Below, in pieces: positions 24,101 to 34,928 of a stretch of DNA of 64,000 nucleotides. Source of the stretch: Chromatiaceae bacterium (GTDB taxonomy: Bacteria; Pseudomonadota; Gammaproteobacteria; Chromatiales; Chromatiaceae). The notes beneath the pieces were generated by a model that ran no database searches, was not told the origin of the DNA, and was given only the letters and a program-made list of their open reading frames with translations. Positions within the stretch are counted from its first letter, which is position 1. Every line of letters begins with the position of its first letter. The position numbers and the translations under genes are program-made. The DNA lies in contig JADKCI010000002.1 of NCBI GenBank assembly GCA_016714645.1, positions 806,001-870,000 of the forward strand. The letters run 5' to 3'.

Positions 24101-25369
24101 ATGAGTCAACGTAAGAGCGAAGACAGCAAACTCCTCTATTGTTCCTTCTGCGGCAAGAGTCAGGCGGAGGTGCGTAAACTGATCGCGGGTCCCTCGGTCT
24201 TTATCTGCGATGAGTGTGTCGAGTTGTGTAACGACATTATCCGCGAGGAGGTGGAAGGGGAAACCGCCACCGAGACCAGTAGCAAGCTGCCAAAGCCGCG
24301 TGAGATCAATGCCAGCCTGGACCAGTACGTGATTGGCCAGGAGCAGGCCAAGAAGGTGCTGTCCGTCGCCGTCTATAACCATTACAAGCGCATGGAGGCG
24401 GCGACCGCCAAGGAAGAGGTCGAGATCTCCAAGAGTAACATCCTCCTCATTGGGCCCACGGGCTGCGGTAAGACGCTGCTCGCGGAGACCCTGGCGCGCC
24501 TGCTCGATGTTCCCTTCGCCATTGCCGACGCCACGACCCTCACCGAGGCCGGCTATGTGGGTGAGGATGTGGAAAACATCATCCAGAAGCTCCTGCTGAA
24601 GTGCGACTACGACGTGGAAAAGGCCCAAACGGGCATCGTCTATATCGACGAGATCGACAAGATCTCGCGCAAGGCGGATAACCCTTCCATCACCCGCGAT
24701 GTCTCCGGCGAGGGGGTGCAGCAGGCCCTGCTCAAGCTGGTCGAGGGTACCATCGCCTCGGTTCCGCCCCAAGGCGGGCGTAAGCATCCCCAACAGGAAT
24801 ACCTGCAGGTCGATACCTCCAACATCCTCTTCATCGTGGGCGGCGCCTTCGCGGGTCTGGAGAAGGTCATCCGCAACCGTTCCCGCAAGGGCGGTATCGG
24901 CTTTAGCGCCGAGGTCCAGAGCCTGGACGACACCAAGCGCCTCGGCGAGGTCTTCCGCGAGGTGGAGCCCGAGGATCTGATCCGCTACGGCCTCATCCCC
25001 GAGTTTGTCGGCCGCCTGCCGGTGGTCGCGACCCTGGAGGAACTCGATGAGAATGCCCTGATGCGCATCCTCACCGAGCCCAAAAATGCGCTGGTCAAGC
25101 AGTATTCCCGCCTGTTCGAGATGGAAGGTTGCGAACTGGATCTGCGTCCGGACGCCCTGCGCGCCGTCTCCCGCAAGGCCATGGAGCGGAAGACCGGCGC
25201 CCGCGGGCTGCGCACCGTCATGGAGCAGATTCTGCTCGACATCATGTACGATCTGCCGTCCATGGAGCATGTGAGCAAGGTCGTGGTGGATGAGTCGGTG
25301 ATCCGGGGTGAAAACCGCCCCTTCGTCATCTACGATGGTGGTGAACTCCCCCTGGCCGCCTCGGAGTGA
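24101..25369 (+). CDS. clpX: Clp protease ATPase subunit ClpX
   Basis: AAA+ unfoldase of 422 aa. An N-terminal zinc-binding domain has Cys14, Cys17, Cys36 and Cys39, followed by Walker A GPTGCGKT (118-125), Walker B VYIDEIDKI, and the IGF-type loop that docks ClpP (KGGIGFSAE). The length and motifs match canonical ClpX. It recognises tagged proteins and threads them into ClpP. An 11-bp hairpin lies nine bases after the stop. Confidence 0.97.
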   Translation: MSQRKSEDSKLLYCSFCGKSQAEVRKLIAGPSVFICDECVELCNDIIREEVEGETATETSSKLPKPREINASLDQYVIGQEQAKKVLSVAVYNHYKRMEAATAKEEVEISKSNILLIGPTGCGKTLLAETLARLLDVPFAIADATTLTEAGYVGEDVENIIQKLLLKCDYDVEKAQTGIVYIDEIDKISRKADNPSITRDVSGEGVQQALLKLVEGTIASVPPQGGRKHPQQEYLQVDTSNILFIVGGAFAGLEKVIRNRSRKGGIGFSAEVQSLDDTKRLGEVFREVEPEDLIRYGLIPEFVGRLPVVATLEELDENALMRILTEPKNALVKQYSRLFEMEGCELDLRPDALRAVSRKAMERKTGARGLRTVMEQILLDIMYDLPSMEHVSKVVVDESVIRGENRPFVIYDGGELPLAASE

Positions 25370-25377
25370 TTGACCTG

Positions 25378-25402
25378 GCCGGCTGGGTTGGACCCAGCCG
25401 GC
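25378..25402 (+). terminator. 11-bp perfect hairpin after clpX
   Basis: GCCGGCTGGGT and ACCCAGCCGGC pair perfectly around a TGG loop, nine bases after the clpX stop. The following bases (ATGGGATTAGG) lack a T run, so full intrinsic termination is doubtful. The position fits transcript-end processing or partial termination before lon. Confidence 0.45.
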
Positions 25403-25421
25403 ATGGGATTAGGCCTCTGGT

Positions 25422-25450
25422 GTTGAAGGCGTCCTGGCCTGCCCTGATAT
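25422..25450 (+). promoter_or_regulatory. Possible heat-shock (sigma-32) promoter of lon
   Basis: GTTGAAG (25422-25428), a 13-base spacer and CCCTGATAT (25442-25450) resemble the sigma-32 pattern CTTGAAA-N13-15-CCCCATnT. A second block, CCCCATAT at 25541-25548, is a perfect -10 match but lacks a recognisable -35. lon is a classic heat-shock gene, so either could be used. Confidence 0.35.
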
Positions 25451-25572
25451 CCTTCTCAATCGGTGATCTTATCGCCGTCCCTCAATCCAGCCCGCCGGTT
25501 CGGGCCAGAATCGCCCTAACCGGTACCCAGGTGAGCTGATCCCCATATTTCCTTAGGAGCGCCTTCTCGCCC

Positions 25573-28017
25573 ATGGCCCTGAAAGACACCTCGAAGATTG
25601 CAAACCCTGATTTTCCCCAGGAAGTGCCGGTCCTGCCGCTGCGGGATGTCGTCGTCTATCCCCACATGGTGATTCCCCTCTTCGTCGGCCGGGACAAGTC
25701 AATTCGGGCGCTTGATAGCGCCATGTCCAGCGATAAGCAGATCCTGCTCATCGCCCAGAAGAGCGCCGACACCGACGAGCCGGATGCCCCGGATCTTCAT
25801 GAGGTAGGCACCCTTGCCAACATCCTGCAACTCCTCAAGTTGCCTGACGGCACCGTCAAGGTCCTGGTGGAGGGCATCCGCCGGGCGCGCATCGACGCCT
25901 TTATTCACACCGACCATCTCTTTGTCGCCGAAGTGACTCCTCTGATTGAGCGGGTCACGATGGACGAGCGGGAGATGGAGGTGCTGATGCGGTCGGCCGT
26001 GAGCCTCTTCGACCAGTACGTCAAGCTTAACAAGAAGGTGCCGCCCGAGGTCCTGACCTCCCTGGCGGGCATCGATGACGCCGCGCGCCTGGCGGACACT
26101 CTGGCCGCGCATATGTCCCTGGGGCTGGATGAGAAGCAGCATGTGCTGGAGATTCTCGATACCCAGGAACGTATCGAGCATTTGATGGGGCTGATGGAGG
26201 GGGAAAACGACATTCTCCAGACGGAGAAGCGTATCCGTGGCCGCGTCAAAAAGCAGATGGAGAAGAACCAGCGCGAGTACTACCTCAACGAGCAGATGAA
26301 GGCCATCCAGAAGGAACTGGGCGACTTGGATGAGGCACCACCGAGTGAGATTGATGAACTGGCCAAGCGCATCGAGGAGGCTGGAATGCCCAAGGAGGCC
26401 AAGGACAAGGCCTTGGGCGAATTGCGAAAATTCAAGCTCATGGCACCCATGTCTTCCGAGGCGACGGTGGTGCGTAACTATATCGACACCCTCGTCAACG
26501 TCCCCTGGAAGAAACGCACCCGCATTCGCAATGACCTGACCCTGGCCTCGGAGGTACTGGAAAAGGATCACTACGGCCTGGATAAGGTTAAGGAACGTAT
26601 CCTTGAATACCTGGCGGTACAGCAGCGGGTGCGCAAGCTCAAGGGGCCCATCCTCTGCCTGGTGGGGCCCCCGGGCGTCGGCAAGACCTCGCTGGGGCAG
26701 TCCATCGCGCGTGCCACCAATCGCAAGTTCGTGCGCATGTCCCTCGGTGGGGTGCGCGACGAGGCGGAGATTCGTGGTCATCGACGCACCTACATCGGCG
26801 CCCTGCCGGGCAAGATCATCCACAACCTGTCCAAGGTCGGCTCCCGCAACGCCTTTTTCCTGCTCGACGAGATCGATAAGATGAGTATGGATTTCCGGGG
26901 CGATCCGGCCTCGGCCCTGCTGGAGGTCCTGGACCCAGAGCAGAACCATACCTTCGTCGATCACTATCTCGAATGCGATTTCGACCTCTCCGAGGTCATG
27001 TTCGTGGCCACGGCCAACACCCTGAACATTCCCCCGGCGCTGCTCGATCGCATGGAGGTCATCCGTCTCTCCGGCTATACGGAGGACGAGAAGGTCAATA
27101 TCGCCGAGCGCTACCTGATTCCCAAGCAGTTGAAAAACAATGGCCTCAAGGATGACGAGGTGACGATTCGCGATAGCGCCCTGCGTGACATCGTCCGCTA
27201 TTACACCCGCGAAGCGGGGGTGCGCAACCTGGAACGGGAAATCTCCAAGATCTGCCGCAAGGTCGTCAAGGAGATCCTGCTCAAGCCCAAGTTGGGCAAG
27301 CTGGTGGTCGTGCCCAAGTCCCTGGAGAAATACCTGGGGGTTCCCCGTTTTCGCTATGGCCGCGCCGACGAGCGGGATCAGGTGGGCCAGGTTACCGGTC
27401 TGGCCTGGACCGAGGTGGGCGGCGAGTTGCTGCGTATCGAGTCCGCCCTGGTGCCGGGCAAGGGCAAGTTTACCTATACGGGCCAGTTGGGTGATGTCAT
27501 GCAGGAGTCCATCCAGGCCGCCATGACCGTGGTCCGTAGCCGGGCCGAATCCCTTGGCATCAATCCGGATTTTCACCAGAAGACCGATGTCCACATCCAT
27601 GTCCCCGAGGGTGCTACGCCTAAGGACGGACCCAGTGCCGGGGTGGCCATGTGCACCGCCCTGGTCTCGGCCCTGACGCGGGTGCCGGTGCGATCCTCCG
27701 TCGCCATGACCGGTGAGATCACCCTGCGCGGCGAGGTGCTGCCTATCGGTGGCCTCAAGGAAAAGCTGTTGGCGGCCCATCGTGGCGGTATCGAGATTGT
27801 CATAATTCCGCGGGATAATGAACGAGATTTGATCGAGATTCCCAAGAATATCAAGCAGCATCTCGACATTCGCCCGGTGCGCTGGATCGATGAGGTGCTA
27901 GATATTGCCCTGAGTGCCCGGCCCGGGCCCCTGGAGATACTGCCCGAGGTGGAGGTGCCCGTCGCGGAATCCGGGGAACTGGCTGCGGAGCGGGCCGGGG
28001 CCGTCATCCGGCACTGA
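25573..28017 (+). CDS. lon: ATP-dependent Lon protease
   Basis: Protein of 814 aa of the LonA type: LAN substrate-binding domain (about 1-220), coiled-coil helices, AAA+ module with Walker A GPPGVGKT (365-372), and a C-terminal protease domain with the catalytic dyad Ser688 (PKDGPSAG) and Lys731 (KEKLLAAH). The 43-residue spacing between Ser and Lys is the same as in E. coli Lon. It degrades misfolded and regulatory proteins in the cytoplasm. It lies 203 bases after clpX with its own likely promoter. The C-terminal 25 residues are a variable Glu- and Ala-rich tail. Confidence 0.97.
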   Translation: MALKDTSKIANPDFPQEVPVLPLRDVVVYPHMVIPLFVGRDKSIRALDSAMSSDKQILLIAQKSADTDEPDAPDLHEVGTLANILQLLKLPDGTVKVLVEGIRRARIDAFIHTDHLFVAEVTPLIERVTMDEREMEVLMRSAVSLFDQYVKLNKKVPPEVLTSLAGIDDAARLADTLAAHMSLGLDEKQHVLEILDTQERIEHLMGLMEGENDILQTEKRIRGRVKKQMEKNQREYYLNEQMKAIQKELGDLDEAPPSEIDELAKRIEEAGMPKEAKDKALGELRKFKLMAPMSSEATVVRNYIDTLVNVPWKKRTRIRNDLTLASEVLEKDHYGLDKVKERILEYLAVQQRVRKLKGPILCLVGPPGVGKTSLGQSIARATNRKFVRMSLGGVRDEAEIRGHRRTYIGALPGKIIHNLSKVGSRNAFFLLDEIDKMSMDFRGDPASALLEVLDPEQNHTFVDHYLECDFDLSEVMFVATANTLNIPPALLDRMEVIRLSGYTEDEKVNIAERYLIPKQLKNNGLKDDEVTIRDSALRDIVRYYTREAGVRNLEREISKICRKVVKEILLKPKLGKLVVVPKSLEKYLGVPRFRYGRADERDQVGQVTGLAWTEVGGELLRIESALVPGKGKFTYTGQLGDVMQESIQAAMTVVRSRAESLGINPDFHQKTDVHIHVPEGATPKDGPSAGVAMCTALVSALTRVPVRSSVAMTGEITLRGEVLPIGGLKEKLLAAHRGGIEIVIIPRDNERDLIEIPKNIKQHLDIRPVRWIDEVLDIALSARPGPLEILPEVEVPVAESGELAAERAGAVIRH

Positions 28018-28061
28018 CAGGCACCCGACCAGGCCAGGTTGGGATACGGGGGTGAAAGTGA

Positions 28062-28088
28062 TTGCCCGTCTGGGCGGAATCCTATAAT
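28062..28088 (+). promoter_or_regulatory. Promoter upstream of the HU gene
   Basis: A perfect TATAAT (28083-28088) with TTGCCC (28062-28067) 15 bases before it. It lies 150 bases before the HU start. The spacer is short, but the -10 element is ideal. Confidence 0.5.
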
Positions 28089-28237
28089 GTCTTCGCCATG
28101 AGGTCCGTGGTCGGGGTGATGGCTTGGGCGTGCGGCCTCCGTATTTTCCGGTAGCGAAGACACAGGCTCCGCAATCGACATCGGGCCACGGACGCAGGGC
28201 GTTTTCGTAGGCCCTAATATTATTACAAGGGGGGAAA

Positions 28238-28510
28238 ATGAATAAGTCGGACTTGATTGAGGCCATGGCGGAGGCGGGTGACATTTCCAAGGCCGCGGCG
28301 GGGCGTGCCTTTGACGGACTCACGGATGCCATTGCGGTGAGTCTTAAAAATAAAGAGAATGTTTCGATTCTGGGTTTTGGCACCTTCTCCGTTAAGGAGC
28401 GCGCCGCCCGGTCGGGACGTAATCCCAAGACGGGCCAGATTATCGCCATCGCCGCCTCGCGGACGCCGGCATTCAAGGCTGGCAAAGGGCTGAAGGACGC
28501 AGTACAATAA
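28238..28510 (+). CDS. hupB: DNA-binding protein HU
   Basis: Protein of 90 aa, full HU length. It has the N-terminal MNKSDLIEAMA helix, the GFGTFSVKERAARSGRNPKTG arm that intercalates into DNA (residues 46-66), and the closing PAFKAGKGLKDAV. HU compacts and bends chromosomal DNA. A strong ribosome binding site (AAGGGGGG) lies immediately before the ATG. The gene follows lon and precedes two tRNA genes, the common gammaproteobacterial arrangement; hupB is the copy usually found after lon. Confidence 0.93.
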   Translation: MNKSDLIEAMAEAGDISKAAAGRAFDGLTDAIAVSLKNKENVSILGFGTFSVKERAARSGRNPKTGQIIAIAASRTPAFKAGKGLKDAVQ

Positions 28511-28540
28511 ATGCGGTCAGTCGGGAGCGCCCCGATATCG

Positions 28541-28616
28541 GGGTGCTTAGCTCAGTTGGGAGAGCATCGCCCTTACAAGGCGAGGGTCGCAGGTTCGAAC
28601 CCTGCAGCACCCACCA
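28541..28616 (+). tRNA. tRNA-Val (anticodon TAC)
   Basis: A 76-base cloverleaf with encoded CCA: acceptor GGGTGCT pairs with AGCACCC, the D-arm is AGCTCAGTTGGGAGAGC, the anticodon TAC is at 28574-28576, the T-arm has GGTTCGAACC, and CCA is at 28614-28616. It is ten bases before the tRNA-Asp gene, so the two are likely co-transcribed, possibly with HU. Confidence 0.96.
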
Positions 28617-28626
28617 AAGTTTCTAA

Positions 28627-28703
28627 GGAGTGGTAGTTCAGTTGGTCAGAATACCGGCCTGTCACGCCGGGGGTCGCGGGTTCGAGCCCCGTCCACTCCG
28701 CCA
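28627..28703 (+). tRNA. tRNA-Asp (anticodon GTC)
   Basis: A 77-base cloverleaf with encoded CCA: acceptor GGAGTGG with CCACTCC, D-loop TTCAGTTGGTCAGAA, anticodon GTC at 28661-28663, and T-arm GGGTTCGAGCCC. A Rho-independent terminator starts 12 bases after its end. Confidence 0.96.
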
Positions 28704-28714
28704 ATAAGCGAACG

Positions 28715-28744
28715 CGGGGTATCCTTCAGAGGGTACCCCGTTTT
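28715..28744 (+). terminator. Rho-independent terminator of the HU/tRNA unit
   Basis: CGGGGTATCC (28715-28724) pairs with GGGTACCCCG (28731-28740), including one G-T pair, around TTCAGA, and is followed by TTTT. The strong GC stem and T run make it a standard intrinsic terminator that separates the tRNAs from ppiD. Confidence 0.85.
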
Positions 28745-28851
28745 CATTTGTGCCTCTTTCATCCGGGGGTTCAAGGCCTGACCCCCCGGCCTCGGGACGT
28801 GCCCTTTCCCAATTACTCCTTCCTATCACTCAAGGCAACATCGGACCCATC

Positions 28852-30774
28852 ATGCTGCAAGAGATTCGAGAACGCGCTCAGGGCTGGATTGCATGGGGGG
28901 CTGTGATCCTCATCAGCATTCCTTTCGCCTTCTGGGGCATCCAATCCTATATTGGCGGCGGCACCGAACCCGTCGTCGCCACCGTCAATGGCACCGAGAT
29001 CACGGCCCGGTCCTTTGACAGGCAAGTCGAGGAGACCCGGATGCGGTTGCGGGAGCGCTTGGGGGCTGCCTACCGGCCCGAACTCTTCGAGGAGCAGGCC
29101 CTGCGCGCCCAGGTGTTGAATGGCATGATCCAGGAGCAGCTCCTGCTTCAGGCATCCCACAACATGGGGCTGCGTGCCTCAAACCGGGAACTCCAGGCCG
29201 CCATCCTCTCCAATCCCGCCTTTCAGCGGGATGGCCGCTTCGATAAGGCGACCTATGACCGCATGCTGGAACTGCAGGGTACCAGCGCCCCTCAGTATGA
29301 AGAGAGCCTGCGTCAACGCATCGTTGGCACCCAGATTCAACGCGCCGTCGACGCAAGCGAGCTGGCCACCGACGTAGAGATGGCCGAGGCCATCCGCCTG
29401 GATCGTCAGCAGCGCCGCCTGGCTTACATCCGCGTCCCCAAGGCCGGCTTCCTGGATACCGCCCCCGTCTCCGAAGAGGAGCTTCAGGGCTGGTATCAGG
29501 CCCATGCGGACCGCTACCTGACTCCCGAACGGGTCAAGCTCTCCTATCTGGTCCTGGATGCCGCGACCCTTGACGCGGGTCAGCCCCTGGACGAGGAGTC
29601 TCTGCGGCGTCTTTATGACGAAGAGCAGGGGCGTTTCCGCGAACCGGAACAACGCCGCGCCCGTCACATCCTGGTGACCCTGGCCGCGGGCGCCGATGCC
29701 ACCGCCGAGGCGGAGGCCAAGGCCCGCCTGGAGGCCATTCAGGTGCGTTTGGCCGCTGGCGAGGACTTTGCCATTCTGGCCCGCGAACTCTCCCAGGACC
29801 CCGGCTCCGCCCCTCAAGGGGGTGATCTGGGTATGTTCGGTAAGGGGGTCATGGACCCGGCCTTCGAACAGGCGGCCTTCAGTCTGGAAACCGGCAAGAC
29901 CAGCGAGCCGGTGCGCAGCCAATTCGGCTATCACCTGATCCAGGTCACCGAGATCCAGCCCGAGACCCTCAAGCCCTTTGCAGAGGTCAGGGAACAACTC
30001 GTGGCCGAGGCCACCCGCGGCGGTGCCGAGGCGGTCTTCTATGATATGGCGGAACGCCTGGCCAACTTGGTCTATGAAAACCCGGACAGCCTGGTGCCGG
30101 CGGCGGAGGCCCTGGGTCTGAAACTCCAGTCCAGCGACTGGATCGGCCGTGAAGGCGGCGCCGACCTGCTGGCCAACCCCAAGCTGGTTGCGGCGGCCTT
30201 CAGCCCCGAGGTGCTGCACGAGGGGGTCAATAGCGACCTGATCGAGCCCGAGGCCGAGGCTCTCCAGGCCCTGGTGCTGCGGGTGACCGAACACGAGGAG
30301 GCGGCCCCCAAACCCCTGGAGGCGGTGCGCGATGAGATCATAGCCGCCATTCGTGAACAGAAGGCCGGCGTGGCGGCCCAGGCGGCGGCCCAGGCTATGA
30401 CCGAACGGCTCAAGGCCGGCGAGGCCCTGACCACTGTCGCGGGGGACTACCCCATCACCGAGACCGGGCTGGTGCAGCGTGACGCGGAGTCCGTGCCGGG
30501 AGAGATCATCGATCTGGCCTTCACTCTGCCCAGACCGGCCCCGGGCGCCGCCAGCTACAGCCAGCGGCCTGCCGCCGATGGCGATGCCCTGGTGGTGGCC
30601 GTTACCGAGGTGGTGGATGGCAACAAGGCCAACCTGGACGAGGCCGCCCTGACGCAGGCCAGCCGTGAACTGACCCAGGTGCTAGGCCGGGGTTATTACG
30701 ATAGCCTGCTCAAAGATATGGAGAACCGCGCCCGGATCGAGCGCAAACCCATCCAGGATGCTACGGGTCAGTAG
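28852..30774 (+). CDS. ppiD: Periplasmic folding chaperone PpiD (SurA/parvulin-type)
   Basis: Protein of 640 aa: a short cytoplasmic N-terminus (MLQEIRERAQGW), one TM helix (about residues 12-32), a SurA-like N-domain (residues 35-190), a parvulin domain (about 262-365, with RRARHILV, GGDLGMFGKG and FGYHLIQVTEI), and a long C-terminal region. It is anchored to the inner membrane and acts on proteins leaving the Sec translocon. ATG 28852 gives the conserved start and leaves out a proline-rich upstream extension that begins at 28750. Its place after HU and the tRNAs is common in the class. A GAGGGTC-GCT-GACCCTC hairpin at 30794-30810 separates it from the convergent dioxygenase. Confidence 0.92.
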   Translation: MLQEIRERAQGWIAWGAVILISIPFAFWGIQSYIGGGTEPVVATVNGTEITARSFDRQVEETRMRLRERLGAAYRPELFEEQALRAQVLNGMIQEQLLLQASHNMGLRASNRELQAAILSNPAFQRDGRFDKATYDRMLELQGTSAPQYEESLRQRIVGTQIQRAVDASELATDVEMAEAIRLDRQQRRLAYIRVPKAGFLDTAPVSEEELQGWYQAHADRYLTPERVKLSYLVLDAATLDAGQPLDEESLRRLYDEEQGRFREPEQRRARHILVTLAAGADATAEAEAKARLEAIQVRLAAGEDFAILARELSQDPGSAPQGGDLGMFGKGVMDPAFEQAAFSLETGKTSEPVRSQFGYHLIQVTEIQPETLKPFAEVREQLVAEATRGGAEAVFYDMAERLANLVYENPDSLVPAAEALGLKLQSSDWIGREGGADLLANPKLVAAAFSPEVLHEGVNSDLIEPEAEALQALVLRVTEHEEAAPKPLEAVRDEIIAAIREQKAGVAAQAAAQAMTERLKAGEALTTVAGDYPITETGLVQRDAESVPGEIIDLAFTLPRPAPGAASYSQRPAADGDALVVAVTEVVDGNKANLDEAALTQASRELTQVLGRGYYDSLLKDMENRARIERKPIQDATGQ

Positions 30775-30874
30775 CCTTTCTCCCGAAGGTCCGGAGGGTC
30801 GCTGACCCTCGGCTCATTAACCTTGCGGTGCCGGCCAGGCCGGCTCTTGCGCGGGGTGGCCGTCGGGCCACGTC

Positions 30875-31768
30875 TCAGGTCCCCCCCAGCCGATCGTAAA
30901 AGCGGGCACGATAGAGGAGGCGGGGGGGCTGGCCTTCCTCGAAGCTGGTGCGGGTGTGCAGCACATTGTTGCAGATGAGTCCCCAGCCGGGCTCCAGCCG
31001 GGCGTGGAAGTGGGCCGCCAGGCCACTGTCGAGGATCTCCTTCAGGGCAATGACGGCCTCCTGGGTCAGGGGATCATCGCGCCAGGCAATGTTGCGTTTA
31101 CGATCCGTGTAACGCATGTGCAGACGCCCATCCGGTCGCACCGAGAAGACGGGGCCGGGCTGTTCCGGGCGCCCATCCTCCCCCCCGGCCAGATTGGCCG
31201 GGATGGTCATGGCCCGCGGGTGCATGAGGGCCTGGACATAGTCGGGGTTCCGATCGCGCAGGGCGAGGTAGGCGATCTCGTGGTCGAGGAGGTCATTGTC
31301 CCCGCCGCTGGCGGCGGGGTGAACGCAGTGCAGCAGCAGGCCATGGATCTGGCGCTCGGGCCGGTTGTAGTAACCATCCGTGTGCCAGGCGATGGGCCGG
31401 GTCGTGTAGGGGATATATCCAGCGTGGCGGTCGTCGGTCTGCACCTTGAGGGAGGTGATGGCATCCTCGTCCGCTCCGGCGTTGTGATCCAGGCGGCGCA
31501 GACCAAATTGCTCGCCCAGGGCCCGGATGATGTCCTTGTCGGGGTCGTCGCCCAGCCCGCTGATATAGATGGCCATGTTGGCGCGGCGACAACGGTCGAG
31601 AATGGCGTCGTGCTCGGTGGGAGTGAGGTGGCGCGGGTCCTGGACCTCGACGATCAGGTCCTCCACCCGCTGCGGGTGGGCCTCCAGCTTGGCCTGACGC
31701 CAGCGCTGATAGGCCTCCGGCTGGTCGAGGTCGAAGGGTGAGTTTTGCGGGTCGGTCATGGTCGGCAT
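30875..31768 (-). CDS. TauD/TfdA-family Fe(II)/2-oxoglutarate dioxygenase
   Basis: Protein of 297 aa (294 if the second ATG, 31759, is used). The facial triad is visible: HxD in AWHTDGYY and the distal His in NVLHTRTSF, followed by the 2-oxoglutarate-binding Arg in RLLYRARF. Such enzymes hydroxylate small molecules with release of CO2 and succinate. The gene stands alone between ppiD and a universal stress gene; no sulfonate, taurine or carnitine genes are adjacent, so the substrate cannot be named. It is transcribed away from the stress gene, with a shared 111-base intergenic region. Confidence 0.8.
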   Translation of the reverse strand: MPTMTDPQNSPFDLDQPEAYQRWRQAKLEAHPQRVEDLIVEVQDPRHLTPTEHDAILDRCRRANMAIYISGLGDDPDKDIIRALGEQFGLRRLDHNAGADEDAITSLKVQTDDRHAGYIPYTTRPIAWHTDGYYNRPERQIHGLLLHCVHPAASGGDNDLLDHEIAYLALRDRNPDYVQALMHPRAMTIPANLAGGEDGRPEQPGPVFSVRPDGRLHMRYTDRKRNIAWRDDPLTQEAVIALKEILDSGLAAHFHARLEPGWGLICNNVLHTRTSFEEGQPPRLLYRARFYDRLGGT

Positions 31769-31803
31769 GGGTGGCGCTCTCGTTACGGCTATTACGGCAG
31801 GTT

Positions 31804-31826
31804 GGGGGTCTTACCTCGAGACCCCC
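31804..31826. repeat. 8-bp inverted repeat between divergent genes
   Basis: GGGGGTCT and AGACCCCC separated by TACCTCG. It lies between the dioxygenase and stress-protein genes, 13 bases before the TATAAT that faces the latter. There is no T tract on either side, so an operator is as likely as a leader hairpin. Confidence 0.35.
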
Positions 31827-31838
31827 TTAATCCGGGAC

Positions 31839-31844
31839 TATAAT
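31839..31844 (+). promoter_or_regulatory. -10 element upstream of the universal stress gene
   Basis: A perfect TATAAT, 36 bases before the ATG. No good -35 is present at 16-18 bases, which suggests dependence on an activator or on another sigma factor. Confidence 0.45.
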
Positions 31845-31879
31845 AAAGGTCGCAACGGGGCAAAATCGAGGGGCTCATC

Positions 31880-32326
31880 ATGTCCGTATCCAAGTATTCA
31901 CTCATCCTGACGGCGGTGGATTTCTCCGACCAATCCGAGAACCTGATCGCTCGCGCGGTCGAGTTGCGCGACCTGTTCGGGGCGCGTCTCAGCCTGCTGC
32001 ATGTGGTGGAGTATCTGCCCATGGCCTATTCCGGCGATCTGGTGCTGCCAGAGGGCTTCGACCTCGAGCAGGAATTGCTGGATGTCGCCTCGCGTCAGAT
32101 GGCGACCCTGGGGGAGCGCCTGGGCGTGGCCGAAGGGGATTGCCATGTCGAGATCGGCAATACGGGCCACACCATCCTGCGGGTCGCCGAGGAACTGGGG
32201 GCGGACCTCATCCTGGTCGGCAGCCACGGGCGCCACGGTTTAGCAGTCCTGCTGGGCTCCACCGCCCGCAGCGTCCTTAACGGCGCCTACTGTGATGTGC
32301 TGGCGGTGCGGGTGCCGGAGGACTGA
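31880..32326 (+). CDS. Universal stress protein (UspA family)
   Basis: Single-domain protein of 148 aa. It starts with YSLILTAVDFSDQS (first strand and nucleotide-site Asp) and ends with the ATP-binding motif GSHGRHGLAVLLGSTA (Gx2Gx9GS), then the DVLAVRVP strand. Usp proteins are cytoplasmic nucleotide-binding regulators induced by starvation and other stress. It is monocistronic, with its own promoter-like element, and diverges from the dioxygenase gene. Confidence 0.88.
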   Translation: MSVSKYSLILTAVDFSDQSENLIARAVELRDLFGARLSLLHVVEYLPMAYSGDLVLPEGFDLEQELLDVASRQMATLGERLGVAEGDCHVEIGNTGHTILRVAEELGADLILVGSHGRHGLAVLLGSTARSVLNGAYCDVLAVRVPED

Positions 32327-32453
32327 GGAATCCCCCTCCCGCCCCGATCCGGGCGGTTGTCCCGGACAGGGGTTGCCGCGTTCGGTTAGGCACGAGGCGG
32401 TCATTTGTTCTAATCTTGCCGGGCTAGCCGTTTAGTTTCGCTCGGAGGACGCC

Positions 32454-32876
32454 ATGACCGACCCCAGTAACCCCAGACATGCCCTCACGGGCAAGCAGAT
32501 TGACCTCGGTAAGCTTGACCAGGTCGTGGCCGCGGCCCGCCAGGCCCGCGATGAGCGCGCCCTGGGCTACCGCGATCAGGCCCTCAAGCTCTATCCCTGG
32601 GTCTGCGGCCGTTGTGGCCGCCACTTCGGCAACGAAAATCTGCGGGAGTTGACGGTTCACCATAAGGACATGGATCACGACAACAACCCGGCGGACGGTA
32701 GCAACTGGGAACTCCTCTGCCTCTATTGTCACGACAATGAGCACCAGCGGTACGAGGAACACCTGGCCGCCATCGCCGCTGGCCGTGCCGGCGGCGGGCC
32801 CTCGGCCGCCACCACCAAGACTGCCACGCACAAACCCTTTGGTGACCTGGCGTCCCTCCTCAAGCGGAGTGATTAA
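32454..32876 (+). CDS. yajD: YajD-family HNH nuclease
   Basis: Protein of 140 aa. The HNH core is visible: two zinc-type CxxC pairs (CGRCG and CLYC), TVHHKDMDHDNNPADG, and NWELLCLYCHDNEH with the Asn and closing His. The N-terminal KQIDLGKLDQVVAAARQAR is typical of YajD proteins. The family is widespread but its natural role is not established. It ends six bases before uup and is probably co-transcribed. The last 30 residues are Ala- and Gly-rich and variable. Confidence 0.85.
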   Translation: MTDPSNPRHALTGKQIDLGKLDQVVAAARQARDERALGYRDQALKLYPWVCGRCGRHFGNENLRELTVHHKDMDHDNNPADGSNWELLCLYCHDNEHQRYEEHLAAIAAGRAGGGPSAATTKTATHKPFGDLASLLKRSD

Positions 32877-32882
32877 AGGCCC

Positions 32883-34820
<1,938 letters not shown>

Positions 34821-34928
34821 GAGGCCCACAGCGGCTGGTGTCTCCGGGTGCCCCAGGCGGAAAAGCCTGGCTGTCATCGCGACGCCAGGGGGGTATCTTG
34901 CCGTCCGTCAGGCGTCAGGTGCTCTGCG

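Noticed and set aside
23954..25270. 438-codon frame antisense to clpX
   Set aside because: Mirrors the codon structure of clpX; the His/Gln/Leu/Gly-rich product is typical of antisense GC shadows.
25699..27861. 720-codon open frame antisense to lon
   Set aside because: High-GC shadow of a highly conserved gene; no family resemblance and no ribosome binding site.
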